A DNA stretch of 64,000 nt, from positions 1,741,001 through 1,805,000 of the forward strand of contig NC_087111.1 of NCBI RefSeq assembly GCF_963855985.1, read 5' to 3'. Source of the stretch: Ostrinia nubilalis. Lineage: Eukaryota; Arthropoda; Insecta; Lepidoptera; Crambidae. The notes under the pieces were generated by a model that saw only the letters and a program-made list of their open reading frames with translations, was not told where the DNA came from and searched no databases. Shown in pieces: positions 10,261 through 20,490 of this stretch (the stretch's first letter is position 1; each line of letters begins with the position of its first letter). Position numbers and translations under genes: made by a program.

Positions 10261-10642
10261 TATGTTTGTTGCAATATCGCCCCTATTACTAGTAAATAAG
10301 ATCCTGCATTAATCTTGATATGCTGTCGGTACAAAAATGCTTTTCAGTGATAAATTGCTACATTATATTCGAGAATGGCTCGCTAGGGACCCGTTATAAG
10401 ACGACAATGTAAATAACGATACAAAGTGATACGTATCTTTGTTCCAGGAATATTACGGAATATGGGAGTTATGGAATTTTAAAGGTTTACATTTGTTTTG
10501 GAGGGTCTTGAGTTTAATTCTGAGAATACTTGAGAACAAATTAATCAAAATAGAATTCATAATTATGTGTAGCTACAATATTCATGATAATATTTTCATG
10601 TTTAAATAAGACTTCAATGCAAAATCGCAGCTATACGCCTAC
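10261..10642. other. Unassigned AT-rich sequence
   Basis: No gene or repeat end recognised. Confidence 0.4.
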
Positions 10643-10900
10643 ATTAGAAAGAAAGAAAGAAAAAAGGCCTGAAAATGCGGCGAAATGGTTCCAGTAAAGG
10701 TTGGTACGGCAGTGTATGCTTCGCGCTCGACTTGGCGGGGGTGCTGCCGTGCCCCCAGATTTAGTCCAAAATCTTCATTTTATTAAGACTAAAACAGAAA
10801 TCCGTCTACATAACTTGTATAATTTTGAACCAAAATGGCTGTCACTCAGCATAATTATTGTGTTATGCTCCAGGTGATAAAATAATGACCTTACCTATGC
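10643..10900 (+). repeat. (GAAA)n-started dispersed repeat, minus-strand LINE/SINE end
   Basis: GAAAGAAAGAAAG is followed by a GC-rich insert-like block, then TTTAGTCC and TTTGAACCAAAATGG..GTCACTCAGCA. The last two blocks are shared with 28929-29120. Confidence 0.45.
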
Positions 10901-10959
10901 ACCCACGAAGTTTGTCTAACGTTCCACCAAACACCCTGTATACGCACGCTAAACATTAA

Positions 10960-11145
10960 GGCTGGTTTTAGTGACACGCGGACTGTCCGGTGCGGACCCG
11001 CTCCGCACGGCCAATCTGTATGAACTTCTAGGGAGCGTTTTAGAGTAATGCGGTCCGGAGGAACCGCTCCACTTCTTAGCAGTTCATACAGATCGGCTGT
11101 GCGGAGCGATCCGCACTGACAGTCCGCGTGACACTAAAGCCAGCC
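10960..11145. mobile_element. MITE family M1 (PIF/Harbinger-like)
   Basis: GGCTGGTTTTAGTGACACGC opens the element, and its inverse closes it. The arms pair over ~80 bp (TGCGGACCCGCTCCGCAC, ATCTGTATGAACT). The flanks are TAA and AAA, a slightly decayed 3 bp target duplication. Other copies: 52859 and the related 15435. Confidence 0.8.
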
Positions 11146-12112
11146 AAAGGAGACCAGATCACGCGAAATCCACATCACAAGAAGAATGCACTTACAATGT
11201 CAACATGAGGCCTTTTTAAACCATTTAAATCTGAAATACAATATTGAAAACTACCACAGATGTGCAGGACAAGCGTGCCACTCGTCTGGGACGAGAACAA
11301 ATTGCGATCCCTCGGGCGACCCTTGGGACGGCCGGGATAGCTGTGTTGTTGCGAATTTGTTTTGTTATGCCCCGACTGTAGAGGGAAGGGTTATGCTTTT
11401 TAATATTTGGAGATGATTGTACTAAGGTCTAAGGTGCATAGGTATCCTACTTTTTAAGGACTTGGACAAATATTTATTAACTCGCGTAGACAAAATGAGC
11501 CTAGGCGCCATAAACTACTGGGAATCTTACAGCGACTTGGCTAACTTTTAGCTTAGTCCACGGGCCAAGTGGTGAGTTTGATCTTTTAAATACTACATTT
11601 TCTTCTCATTCATCTGGGTCCTTCAATGTTTTATTAATAAATTAAACACTAAATCAACATATACTCTGGAAGAAAAAATACTTATTTCAAAATTCAATCC
11701 AGCGACCATTCCTGGAGTACTTACATAACATTAGTCATAATTATTATTATTATGTTATTAAACTCTCCTTTTGTGCTTTAATAATAACGTTCCATAGTTA
11801 TTTAGTTCTTGAAAAAGTCACTTCATATTTTGCTATTATGGTTAGGTTTGGATATCTCATAAAAAGTATGTTATTTGATTGTTGTTGTCAAGTACAAAAT
11901 TGGCCACGAAAATATACCTTTATTTCCCTCCAGTCCTCTTCCCGAATCGCCACCGAAATTTGCAATAACCCTTAATTTTCGCCATTCGTTCCCATTGAGT
12001 TATTATGCCGTTGACAGCCCAACCTTTGTGTCATTGTTTACTTCCATTCATTAATGAACCGAGTGCCGATAAGGTTGTAAGGGTGGGTACGCACAGAGAG
12101 CATTTAATTTTT
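11146..12112. other. No recognised gene
   Basis: A 76-codon frame at 11186-11416 includes a locally GC-rich part (about 11270-11380) that I do not recognise. It could be a transposon coding scrap. The rest is AT-rich. Confidence 0.35.
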
Positions 12113-12358
12113 TTTCTACACAAGAAAGAGGTCAATCGTCAAATCCAACTCAGATGGGCAGCGTTCGGGAAGCTTCGCGAAATTTTCGCGTCCGAAATAG
12201 TCAGCAGTCTTTTTTGTCTCAAGACAAAAGTCTTTGAGAAGTGTGTGTTGTGAGTGATATAAGTACGAATCTGAGACGTGGTAGCTTACTATGTGCTTTA
12301 TAAAAAGGTTCAAAGTCACCCAAAGGACAATGGAGCGTACTATGCTCGGAGTATCCCT
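12113..12358 (+). pseudogene. RTE-type retrotransposon, internal coding fragment
   Basis: Decayed piece of the region between the reverse transcriptase and the C-terminal tail. Frame 12116-12240 reads HKKEVNRQIQLRWAAFGKLR and then CLKTKVFEKCVL. After a frameshift come SETW, LTM.FIKRFKVTQRTMERT and MLGVS. The same order (EVNRRIQLGWQRSG.., YGSETWSLT.GLIRRLKV) is found in the minus-strand copy at 52.3-52.9 kb. Both ends are missing, so it is not a simple 3' insertion. Non-functional. Confidence 0.7.
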
Positions 12359-12654
12359 GCCTGTGGGAATTGAACTTATGACTTTTTGATACTGAACGTC
12401 ACCTAACCTGCTATACACTTAAAAATTTCATCTGCGTTTGAGCATCATTATATTCACTTTTATGTACGATGCTTTGAATATTTGTATCTTTTACTGATCA
12501 CTTCTTTACCTACAATAAGACGAATATTTAAGTTATTTAACTTATTGACGTCTGCAATTAAATCGAATAAGAAATCGAGAACAAAACGTGATAAAACGCC
12601 ACTTCTCTTGCATGATAAAAATCTTGACAAATTCTAACAAGTGCAAATATCTAT

Positions 12655-12745
12655 TATCTCACTTGGAAGAGCAGTCGCCCGGCAAGTGGAAGGTCGTGGG
12701 TTCAATTCCCGCCTTAGGCAGTTCGATTTTTTCAAGTTATTTATA
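12655..12745 (+). repeat. tRNA-like dispersed repeat
   Basis: A T-arm can be drawn: GTGGG-TTCAATT-CCCGC with B-box GGGTTCAATTCC, preceded by a D-arm-like GGAAGAGCA and CCCGGCAAG. There is no acceptor stem, so this is not a working tRNA. The tail CGATTTTTTCAAGTT also ends the minus-strand copy at 48650-48735. Confidence 0.5.
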
Positions 12746-13046
12746 ATTTTCAAATTCTAACAAGCCGTTAACTAGCGCGGCGGTGCTTTTACTCTCAGTG
12801 AGCACCATCCTTAAATGATATTTACCGTTTGTCCTTTGTTCGTGACGGATTGAAAAACAAAAGAACTCGTCATCGTGGACAATGAAGTCCTGTTTACAAG
12901 ATAGCCATTAATGGCGTGTATCATTTTGTTATTTTCAGTTGAAATTAAAAAAAAATGAAATAAGTTGTACTTCTCTTGCACTGCCTTTTAAAATGGGAGC
13001 TAGCTGCAACATCAATCAAATTTTTGGATTTTTCTGCTGTGTAATA

Positions 13047-13307
13047 TTAGGGCCCTTTCTTACGGCAATCCAGTTTTGCGGGAACCAGTAATGTAGGATC
13101 CTGCATAACTAGACTGCCGTGTGAACACACAAGTTTGAGTTCTCAATTCAATTAATTGTTCAATTCCAAGTTCGAACGGATCGGTTGTTTGCAAACGGGA
13201 TGTTCTTGTGAATATTAATATTACAACGTATACCTACTACTAAATAGAGGATCATGCAAAAACAGTGCCTGCAAAAAACGGGATGACTCCGTGGGAAAGA
13301 GTCCCTA
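13047..13307. mobile_element. Candidate MITE (TTAGGGCCCTTTC ends)
   Basis: TTAGGGCCCTTTCTTACGG on the left faces TTAGGGACTCTTTCCCACGG on the minus strand at the right. The internal GGATCCTGCAT and GGATCATGCA may be paired too. The terminal repeats are imperfect. Confidence 0.45.
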
Positions 13308-13342
13308 AGATGTCCAAATTAGAGGATTCGTTCCCGGACCTT

Positions 13343-14414
13343 TTTAGGGTTCCGTACCTCAAAAGGAAAAAACGGAACCCTTATAGGATCACTTTGTTGT
13401 CCGTCCGTCCGTCTGTCAAGACCCTTTATCTCAAGAACGCGTGAACGTATCAAGCTGAAATTCACATGAAATACTCAGGTCTATTGTCCCTTTAAGCTGT
13501 GAAAATATCAAACTTCTAAGCCAAGCCAATCAAAAGATACAGCCGATTATGTCGATATTTTCAACAAATTTTCGACACTCGCAAAGGAATCAAAACCTAC
13601 AGGATACTTCCCGTAAACTCAGAATCTTGAAATTTGGCATAAAGCATTGTCATATAATGCAAATATAGGAAAAATTGCTAAAATTACATTTTTTTAGTTA
13701 TATAATATAATAAAAATATTTTAATAAAATGAAACTTACTACCTTATTTCTCACGAACGAATAAAGGTATCAAATTGAAATTTATACCAAATACCTAGAT
13801 CTATTGTCCCTTTAAGAAGTAAAAAAATCAAACTTCTAAGTTAACGCGATCAAAAGATACAGCAGTTTATACCGACACCTTAGACGAATTTCCGTCACAC
13901 GCTAGGGAATCAAAACCTACAAGGTACTTCCTGTGAACTCAGAATCTTGAAATTCGGCACGAAGCAACGTTATATAGTACAGATAAAGGAAAAATTGCGA
14001 AAATGATAAATTTGAAGTTATATAAAATTTAAAATATTATTTTTGCTTACATGACATAAAATATTTTTTTAATAATTATAAACTTACTACCTACCCTTTT
14101 TCACATGAACGCGTAGAGATATTAAAGTTGAAATTCATATCAAACACTTCTTAAATCTAATTGCCTCTAAACTGTGAGAAATTCTAAATCAACGCAAAAA
14201 TTCAAAACGCTGAGGTAGGTACCTACCTATAATGCACATATAGGAAAAATAAATAAATAAAAAATAATCATACCGCATATTTTGAAATTCGCCACTACTC
14301 GCAACGGAATCAAGTAAGTAATTTGATTTAATACGTCATAAATTGTAAACCGCTACGTTTGTACGGCGGAACCCTCGGTGTGCGAGCCCGACTCGAACTT
14401 GGCCGGTTTTTTTT
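13343..14414 (+). mobile_element. ~1.07 kb dispersed repeat with three internal tandem units (GGCCGGTTTT family)
   Basis: Opens with a hairpin, AGGGTTCCGT...ACGGAACCCT (13345-13382), then GTCCGTCCGTCCGTCTGTC. Three related ~320-350 bp units follow, starting about 13431, 13751 and 14101 (shared blocks: TCAAACTTCTAAG, ATCAAAAGATACAGC, GGAATCAAAACCTAC, CTCAGAATCTTGAAATT, GGAAAAATTGC). It closes GGCGGAACCCTCGGTGTG..GAACTTGGCCGGTTTTT. A reversed copy is at 27583-27885 and an end-only copy at 8500-8746. Frames are closed; class unassigned. Confidence 0.65.
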
Positions 14415-14545
14415 TCTAATTCCGCGGATCTTTTTTCTAATCCCCGGATTAGTCAAAATACAATCCCGAAATTTTTGGGATCAAACATCATCCGGGATCT
14501 CGGGGTTCCGAGATTCGGGATCCCGGGATCGAAACCTCTAGTCCA
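14415..14545 (+). repeat. Cluster of GGGATCCCGGGATC-like palindromes
   Basis: Repeated short units of CCCGGATT, CCGGGATCTCGG, GAGATTCGGGATC and CCCGGGATCG follow the GGCCGGTTTT terminus directly. Low-complexity origin is likely. Confidence 0.4.
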
Positions 14546-14904
14546 AAATTAAATGTGAACAGCAAACTTTTCAAAATCAGACTCTTTATAAGGGCCTCTT
14601 ATTCGCACTCGGTCCGAAGCCATTTCTTTGGGAAGCCGTCGCTTTATTACAATAAAAGCAAAATGAAAATATAACGTTGCAGGTGCGAGAAGACTTATTC
14701 CAGCCATTTTAGATAACGAGATAATAAATGGGTGATAACATCAGTGGATATAAGATTTTTACTCTAATACGTAGGTCGTGACTGCATTTGATTTTAATCT
14801 TTCGTGGCGTGGGCGTAATTGCAATATGTTATCCCAAGATTTGACAGAGGGTACAATGTCATACCCAGTGAATAATTGATAATCACGACAGTTGACAGAA
14901 TTCA

Positions 14905-15215
14905 GCAACTGTCATAATACATCACGCGACATGACAATTTGCAAGCTACCACAGCATGCCAATCCGCGTGATAATTTGACAGCTTTCACGCCATGGCACA
15001 TGCCACGTAAGGATTTGCCAGCTGTCACAATGTGCCTCACCGCGTGATTTGAAGCACACTGGTTTTGCCAATGTCGAGGGTTATTGAAGCCATTAGAAAG
15101 AATAATAAACACCGCGTGATTTTTTTACCCCTGTCACAATGTGCCACGCTACGTGTTGTTTTGACAGCTGTCACAATGTGCTACGCCACGGGATGTTTTC
15201 ACAAAATGCAACGCT
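14905..15215 (+). repeat. Degenerate tandem array with CAGCTGTCACAATGTGCCAC units
   Basis: Five to six diverged units of ~40-60 bp share TTTGACAGCTGTCACAATGTG followed by a variant of CCACGCCACGTGAT (near 14935, 14975, 15017, 15130, 15163). One unit is interrupted at about 15070-15110. Confidence 0.55.
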
Positions 15216-15261
15216 TTGCTATGGATTAATAAAGAACGCAATACTACTAAAGGTCTAGCTT

Positions 15262-15409
15262 AGCTCAGTCAGTTCCTGGGGTACGGCACGGGAGGGTGAC
15301 ATTAACATACTATGACGTGACAGGTTGTACAAATCTCGTCTCGCTGACGTTTGACCGTCACAAAATAACCTTTTCGTGCCGCTCCCATATTTCAGGCACT
15401 GACTGAGCT
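15262..15409. mobile_element. Short hairpin MITE
   Basis: AGCTCAGTCAGTTCCTGG on the left and CAGGCACTGACTGAGCT on the right are inverted. Inner GGCACGGGAGGGT and GTGCCGCTCCC can also pair loosely. Confidence 0.5.
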
Positions 15410-15434
15410 GTGATGAAAATCAACGCAATTATAA

Positions 15435-15741
15435 GGATGGTTTTAGAATCGCGCTGACCGCTCGCTGATCATCGGCGCTGACTGATCAATAATAATAAAT
15501 ACACTTTATTGCACACCAAAGATAAGAACAGAAAGAAAAGGAACACACAAGGTACAACTAGGCGGTCTTATCGCTATGAAGCGATCTCTTCTAGACAACC
15601 TATGGTGAGGACAGTTACTCAATATGTATGTAATTGAAGGGAACGTTCCAGAGTGACGCTGATCATCAGCGCCGACGCTTCATACATTTCGGCTGTCAGC
15701 GCTGACGGTCAGCGTGCGTCAGCGTGACTCTAAAACCAGCC
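15435..15741. mobile_element. MITE related to M1, carrying a LINE-end insertion
   Basis: GGATGGTTTTAGAATCGCGC on the left and the inverse of GGCTGGTTTTAGAGTCACGC on the right, with TAA flanks at 15432-15434 and 15742-15744. The arms continue with GCTGACCG and GCTGATCATC. The centre (about 15486-15640) begins AATAATAATAAATACACTTTATTGC, typical of an inserted minus-strand LINE 3' end. Confidence 0.75.
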
Positions 15742-16141
15742 TAAGTGTTTCTTTCCACCATCAGCCAAAATACGACGTGTCAATTTTCAAGCACGAACTA
15801 CATTAACTCGGCGTGACTCGATTACCCACTATAATGTTGCGAAGTGATGTACATCCAGGCGTGCCTTTGTGTAACGACATTTCTCCAGCAAAGACCGACC
15901 AATTTAGTTAGTTGTGCCACAGTGGAAACGCACTGGCAGTAACTTGTTTCCTCTTGTGTGTGGAGGATGATACGATAAATTGGTGAATACGAGAGCTTAT
16001 GCGTTTGAGAGTTTAAGGGTTAAAACTGATGTGCCAAGATAAGTAAATGAAACACTGTACAAGTTATTGCGAAACAGTCGTGCGTCATATTTTGAATAAA
16101 GTGTAGAGTTTGTGAAGTTATAGGGCTTCAAGAGCTAGAAG

Positions 16142-16681
16142 CATTCTGGGAGTGGGTAGTCAATGCAAAAAAACGCTCAACGGTTGGAATGTGCAGGTGT
16201 CAAAATGTCCATACGGACCAGCTGTTAGTGTGGCAAAAAGTATGGACGTCGAAATGAGCAATGGTTAAAATGATCTGAAGTTAAAATGTCTTCGGGTTTA
16301 TTTGAACAAGCGTCTTATTGTATAATAGCTAACGTGAACACGTGTTTAAATGCATCAAGGTAAAAATGTCCAAAAGAACTTTATTGACTAGACTACAAGA
16401 ACATTGAACATTATGACATTTAATTTTATTAATTTAATCATGAGCACAATATATCAGTTGATCATTTTATCTGTCACACCTTTTGTTGTACTTGTATTTT
16501 GTGATGTGTACCATTTGTCACTAAACCATTGTAACCATGGTAACAATGTACATTTTGACACTGGGACTTTTTGACGTTCATACTTTTTGCCACTCTAACA
16601 GCTGGTCCGTATGGACATTTTGACACCTGCACATTCCAACCGTTGAGCGTTTTTTCGCATTGACTACCCACTCCCAGAATG
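16142..16681. mobile_element. 540 bp element with ~100 bp TIRs and 8 bp target duplication
   Basis: CATTCTGGGAGTGGGTAGTC opens the element and its inverse closes it. The arms stay almost identical for over 100 bp (AACGCTCAACGGTTGGAATG, AAAATGTCCATACGGACC, GTGGCAAAAAGTATG). GCTAGAAG flanks both sides (16134-16141 and 16682-16689). An 8 bp duplication with CA...TG termini fits hAT or P-like transposons. No transposase is encoded, although a 72-codon frame runs across the right arm. Confidence 0.85.
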
Positions 16682-16816
16682 GCTAGAAGCATGTGGCTCT
16701 ACATGAGATCTGATAACATTTTTACCGTGCGAGCCATTATAGTGTCATCTTGGCAACATTATGAAAATGAAAATTATGTTTGATTTATGATTACTGTTTA
16801 GCATATAGCTCGTAGA

Positions 16817-17023
16817 GTTGATGGCCGTTGTGACAGAAAAGTTTTCGAGTGGCGATCACGGACCGGGAGACATAGGGCAGACCTCCCACGAGGTGGATCC
16901 ATGATCTGATGAAGGTAGCGGGAAGTACCTGGATGAGGGCAGCGCAGGACCTTTGTAGAAAACCTTGGGGAACTTTAGGACCTTTATTCAGTGGACGTCA
17001 TTTGGCTGAAACGAATGATTAAG
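16817..17023 (+). mobile_element. RTE-A 3' end
   Basis: Reads GTTGATGGCCGTTGTG.., GGCGATCACGGACCGGGAGA, TGATCTGATGAAGGTAGCGG and TGGACGTCATTTGGCTGAAA then CGAATGATT. This is the C-terminal RTE tail with an altered GAAC tail. Small internal deletions break the frame. Confidence 0.75.
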
Positions 17024-17895
17024 CACCTCCTCCTTTTTGGAAGTGGGTTAAATTACTATTCTAAGAATATTTTTACTGTGCCAGCGTTTCAATGTAGTAT
17101 GATGGCTGGCTCTGTCTTATCGCTCCCCACATTTACTCGCGTCCAAGTTGAGGAAAACGTCAAAGGAGCCTTTTGCCTTTTGCCTTCTTTTACCTTTTAG
17201 GATTTATTTGGTTATTCAATTTAGATTTTTCTGAAAATACCATTCTGGCTAAATGTTTCCGTATTCTTTTTGAGGAAAATGTACTTCTTGTGCGAGTTAT
17301 TCTTGGTAAGTTTCGTTGTGAGTTACAAAGGCAGTGATGGGTGTGTGCAGATGTGTTTCTTTAAAATATCGAAGACGCGTTTAAAAGAGGACGCAGTTCA
17401 ATTTTATGTACCTATTGAGCTGTCTATTTCAATCAGAATGGGACTCGGCGATATCTATAGATGGCCCACGCTGAACTGTCCCACCAAACTCAATGACAGG
17501 GGGCGCTACTATCGTTCAACTATATTGTTTCCAACATGGCAAAAATCGGAACCAGCGATCCGGTATTGACGGTGGCGACCCACTGTCAATGTCATGGATA
17601 AGACAGTTCAGTATTTTGGAACGATAATTATGTGGACTAACACAACCTCATACTTTTTTATATGCTTATGTGGCATTGGTAAATGTTATTAATACCATAG
17701 AGAAGAGAAAAAGACAGTGTGAAGCACAAAATAAAATGATTCTTATGTCTGGGACCTAGAATTTAATCTATGATATCCATACTAATGTTCTTGTAACTTT
17801 ATTAAAATATTGAACTGATTCAGACAACATTTGGTTATACTTAGCGCTAGTTTAAGACAATACTGGTTGGGAAAAGGACATTTTTTTTATAGATT
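17024..17895. other. No recognised gene
   Basis: A 99-codon frame (17270-17569) starts with a hydrophobic stretch and has no family resemblance I can see. CTGAACTGTC (17472) and GACAGTTCAG (17604) form a weak inverted pair. The rest is AT-rich. Confidence 0.35.
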
Positions 17896-17909
17896 AGAGC
17901 TTTCAATTT

Positions 17910-18861
17910 CTGATTCGATCTCGCAAAGAAACACCAAGCATAGCCCTCTCCATAGCACGCTGTGCAACTTTGAGCTTCTGTATAAGGCCTATAGTGAGAG
18001 GCCACGTTTCCGAGCCATAAGTTTGAAGTCCGTAAACGAACTAAAGCTTAGCCCGACGGATTAGCAAGCTGAAGTGGCAATGGGCAGGGCACATAGTACG
18101 CAGAACTGACGGCCGATGGGGCAGAAAGGGTCTGGAATTGAGGCCGCGTACCGGAAAACGAAGCGTGGGACGTCCACCTACAAGGTGGACCGACGACATC
18201 GTGAAGGTAGCAGGGAAGCGCTGGACGCAGGCCGCTACCAATTATTCAACATGGAAAGCATTCGGGGAGGCCTATGTTCAGCAGTGGACGTCCTATGGCA
18301 CCCATAACGTAAACACTCGTCATAAAGAAAAATTATGCCTACCATACTCGAGAATTAAAATGCTGAATAGCAGCCCATACTATATGGCCATCAAGCTATA
18401 CAATAAATTACCACTGGAAATAAAAAACGAACAAAAGTACACAATTTTTAACAACAAGCTAAAACAATTCTTAATAAATAACTGCTACTACAAACTAGAC
18501 GAATATTTAAATAACAAACCCTATAAAACAACATATAAATAATACAACAAACTAACTTTTTATACTTTTTAATTTTTTATTAAAATACCTCATTATGGCG
18601 CTCTGAGTATTTAGCAAATATATTATATATAACATAATATATTATATTCAATAGAATATTTGATTTAATATTAATGTAACACTCATACTTACTTACTTAT
18701 TTATAAAAATAAATAATGTAGCCCTCCCATCAAACCTTTGCAATGCCTTAACTAGGCAACTAAGTAATAAGCACTCATGTATTAATGATAAGACCTTTAA
18801 TGTACACTTAGTAGGCAAATAACCAATTTGAATTTGAATTTGAATTTGAATGATGATGATG
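17910..18861 (+). pseudogene. RTE-B copy with 5' inversion, 14 bp target duplication and a nested LINE
   Basis: AGAGCTTTCAATTT flanks the copy at 17896-17909 and 18862-18875, a perfect 14 bp target-site duplication. The main body (about 18022-18302, plus) encodes the C-terminal tail, with WRPR/RPRTGKRSVGRPPTRWTDD, VKVAGKRWTQAATN, EAYVQQWTS. The first ~110 bp (17910-18020) are in reverse orientation and read, on the minus strand, TYGSETWPLTIGLIQKLKVA then MERAMLGVSLRDRIR, the part that normally lies just upstream. This is the pattern left by twin priming. The (ATG)n tail is split off at 18851-18861 by another LINE. Non-functional; a frame of 134 codons at 18138-18542 is a fusion of the two elements. 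Confidence 0.85.
18303..18850 (+). pseudogene. CR1/Jockey-type LINE 3' end nested in RTE-B
   Basis: Inserted between GTCCTATGGC and TGATGATGATG of the RTE-B copy. The 5' part encodes the C-terminal end of a CR1/Jockey-group reverse transcriptase (NTRHKEKLCLPYSRIKMLNS, AIKLYNKLPLEIKN, FLINNCYYKLDEYL). Sequence similarity to this group is from memory of the NTRHK..L..P pattern. A ~300 bp AT-rich 3' UTR follows, ending in (TTTGAA)4. No target duplication is visible. It must be younger than the RTE-B insertion. Confidence 0.75.
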
Positions 18862-19016
18862 AGAGCTTTCAATTTAATTAACATCACAACTTCACAAGTA
18901 ATGCAACAAAGTTGTAAGTAACTTATAAGTATAGTCAATCCAAAACACATCAACCGAACTCTAGCCTAGAACCGTCCTTCAATCCTAATCAAATTACACA
19001 CCACGAACAATGTTAC

Positions 19017-19102
19017 GTCCGGCCAAAGTTCCGAGTCGGAACATGTTCCGGAACATTGTTCCGATATCCGGACGGTAACATTGTTCCGATGTCCGGAACG
19101 TG
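19017..19102. repeat. Cluster of GGAACATTGTTCC palindromes
   Basis: The perfect palindrome CGGAACATGTTCCG (19037-19050) is followed by GGAACATTGTTCCGATATCC and GTAACATTGTTCCGATGTCC. Origin unknown. Confidence 0.45.
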
Positions 19103-19226
19103 TTTTTGATAGACGCCATTTGAAGTTAGTGTTCGGTGCCTAAATTCGTTTGAGGTTGTACCGAGGATTAGGGCAGAATTTTAATGATGTAGTTCTTAGG
19201 TTTGGAAATAGCTAAGATTTGTTAAG

Positions 19227-19439
19227 AAGGATTCGTTCGTTCGTTTGTTTCAGCCAAATGACGTCCACTGCTGGACAAAGGCCTCCCCCAAGGATTTCCA
19301 CGACGACCGGTCCTGCACTGCCCGCATTCAAGTGCTTCCCGTGGCTTTCACCAGATCGTCGGTCTACCTAGTGGAAAGCCTGCACACACTCAGACTTCCT
19401 GCCCGTGTTCGCTACTCGAGGACTTTTGTTCTGCCCGTC
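19227..19439 (-). mobile_element. RTE-A 3' end
   Basis: (CGTT)n tail, then TTTCAGCCAAATGACGTCC, AGGCCTCCCCCAAGGATTTC, ACCAGATCGTCGGTCTACC. This is the minus-strand C-terminal coding tail, with several substitutions. A 97-codon plus-strand frame here is its antisense. Confidence 0.8.
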
Positions 19440-19923
19440 AGTTTTACATACATGATGTGCTTAAATTGTGACCTCAATTGGTATTATTTTCTTGTTTTAC
19501 ATGATGTACACAATAAAGTGTTTTTCCATACATGTTAGTGAAATTACTTCTTACATTATGACAAACAAAATATTCTCAAATACCAAAATCAAAAAACACT
19601 TATCTATAATTAATTACTTATACTAAGTGGTAATCTCGATTATATCCTGTGAACATTTCTTATACACTAAAGATACTTTATCAAGATATAACTAAGAAAA
19701 TCGAAGTCCAATGAAACTTTTCTTTCGCCTCATAAGCCCCATAATACTAGGGAGTGCCCCCATCTTATCTTTCCAAATCATTTACTCATGGTGGGATGAA
19801 AGTATGAAAGTCAGCAATGACTGTCTTTACATTTTGCTGAAAAGACAATAGGGATAACTTGTGGAGTCAGCAGATACGAAATTGTCAAGTTACCTTGCGT
19901 GGAAAGTTTTATGATACTGTAAA
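19440..19923. other. Unassigned AT-rich sequence
   Basis: No gene or repeat end recognised. Confidence 0.4.
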
Positions 19924-20125
19924 TCTATATATATAAAAGAAAGTCGTGTTAGTTACTCCACTTATAACTCAAGAACGGCTGAACCGATTTAGCTGAAAAT
20001 TGTCAGGGAGGTAGTTTAGAGCCAGGAGAAGGACATAGGATACTTTTTATCCCGTTCGAAATTTAAAAAAAAAGTCTGCTTATTTATTGCCATTAAGGCG
20101 GAACAAAGTTCGCCGGGTCAGCTAG
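19924..20125 (+). mobile_element. Non-autonomous Helitron (GTTCGCCGGG type)
   Basis: A|TCTATATATATAAAAG start, GGCGGAACAAAGTTCGCC hairpin, GTCAGCTAG|T end. Same family as 4626-4819. Confidence 0.85.
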
Positions 20126-20342
20126 TTGTTCATAAAAGCAAAGTAGAGTGAAAGCAGAGGTATGGAACTGAAAAATATGTAGTCAAAATGTGGACGGATA
20201 GCACTTGTACTAGACCTTTGCTCAATGCCTGATTTCTCAAATTAAAATGTTTAGATTAATGAACGATATACGTAACTACTAAGAAACTTAAAAGGATAGT
20301 TTTAAGCAACAGATACTCAGCTTTTAATATTTTCCTCATTAA

Positions 20343-20490
20343 GGCCCGATTCGACCAAACTTTTATCCGAGAATAACTCCTGGTATAACTGGCACATTGA
20401 CAGTTTCAGTATGGGAAATATTTATAAATGTCGAATAACTGACGATTTATTCTGAGATTAATATTTTATTCTTGTTTGGTGAATCCACCC
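20343..20490. mobile_element. MITE with GGYYCGATTCACCAAAC ends
   Basis: GGCCCGATTCGACCAAAC on the left and, on the minus strand, GGGTGGATTCACCAAAC on the right. Inner AATAACT..GACAGTTT blocks also pair. Confidence 0.6.

Noticed and set aside
12655..12730. Functional tRNA gene
   Set aside because: Only the T-arm and part of a D-arm can be drawn, there is no acceptor stem, and the same unit recurs at 48650 with a shared non-tRNA tail.
14905..15215. CRISPR-like array
   Set aside because: Units are unequal and diverged along their whole length with no constant repeat/variable spacer pattern; the context is eukaryotic.
17270..17569. 99-codon frame with hydrophobic N-terminus as a secreted protein
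   Set aside because: No family resemblance, no conserved splice context seen, and the 3' half overlaps a weak inverted repeat; chance is as likely.
18138..18542. 134-codon frame as a novel protein
   Set aside because: Fusion of an RTE-B tail with the C-terminus of an inserted CR1/Jockey-type LINE; the junction is the insertion point.
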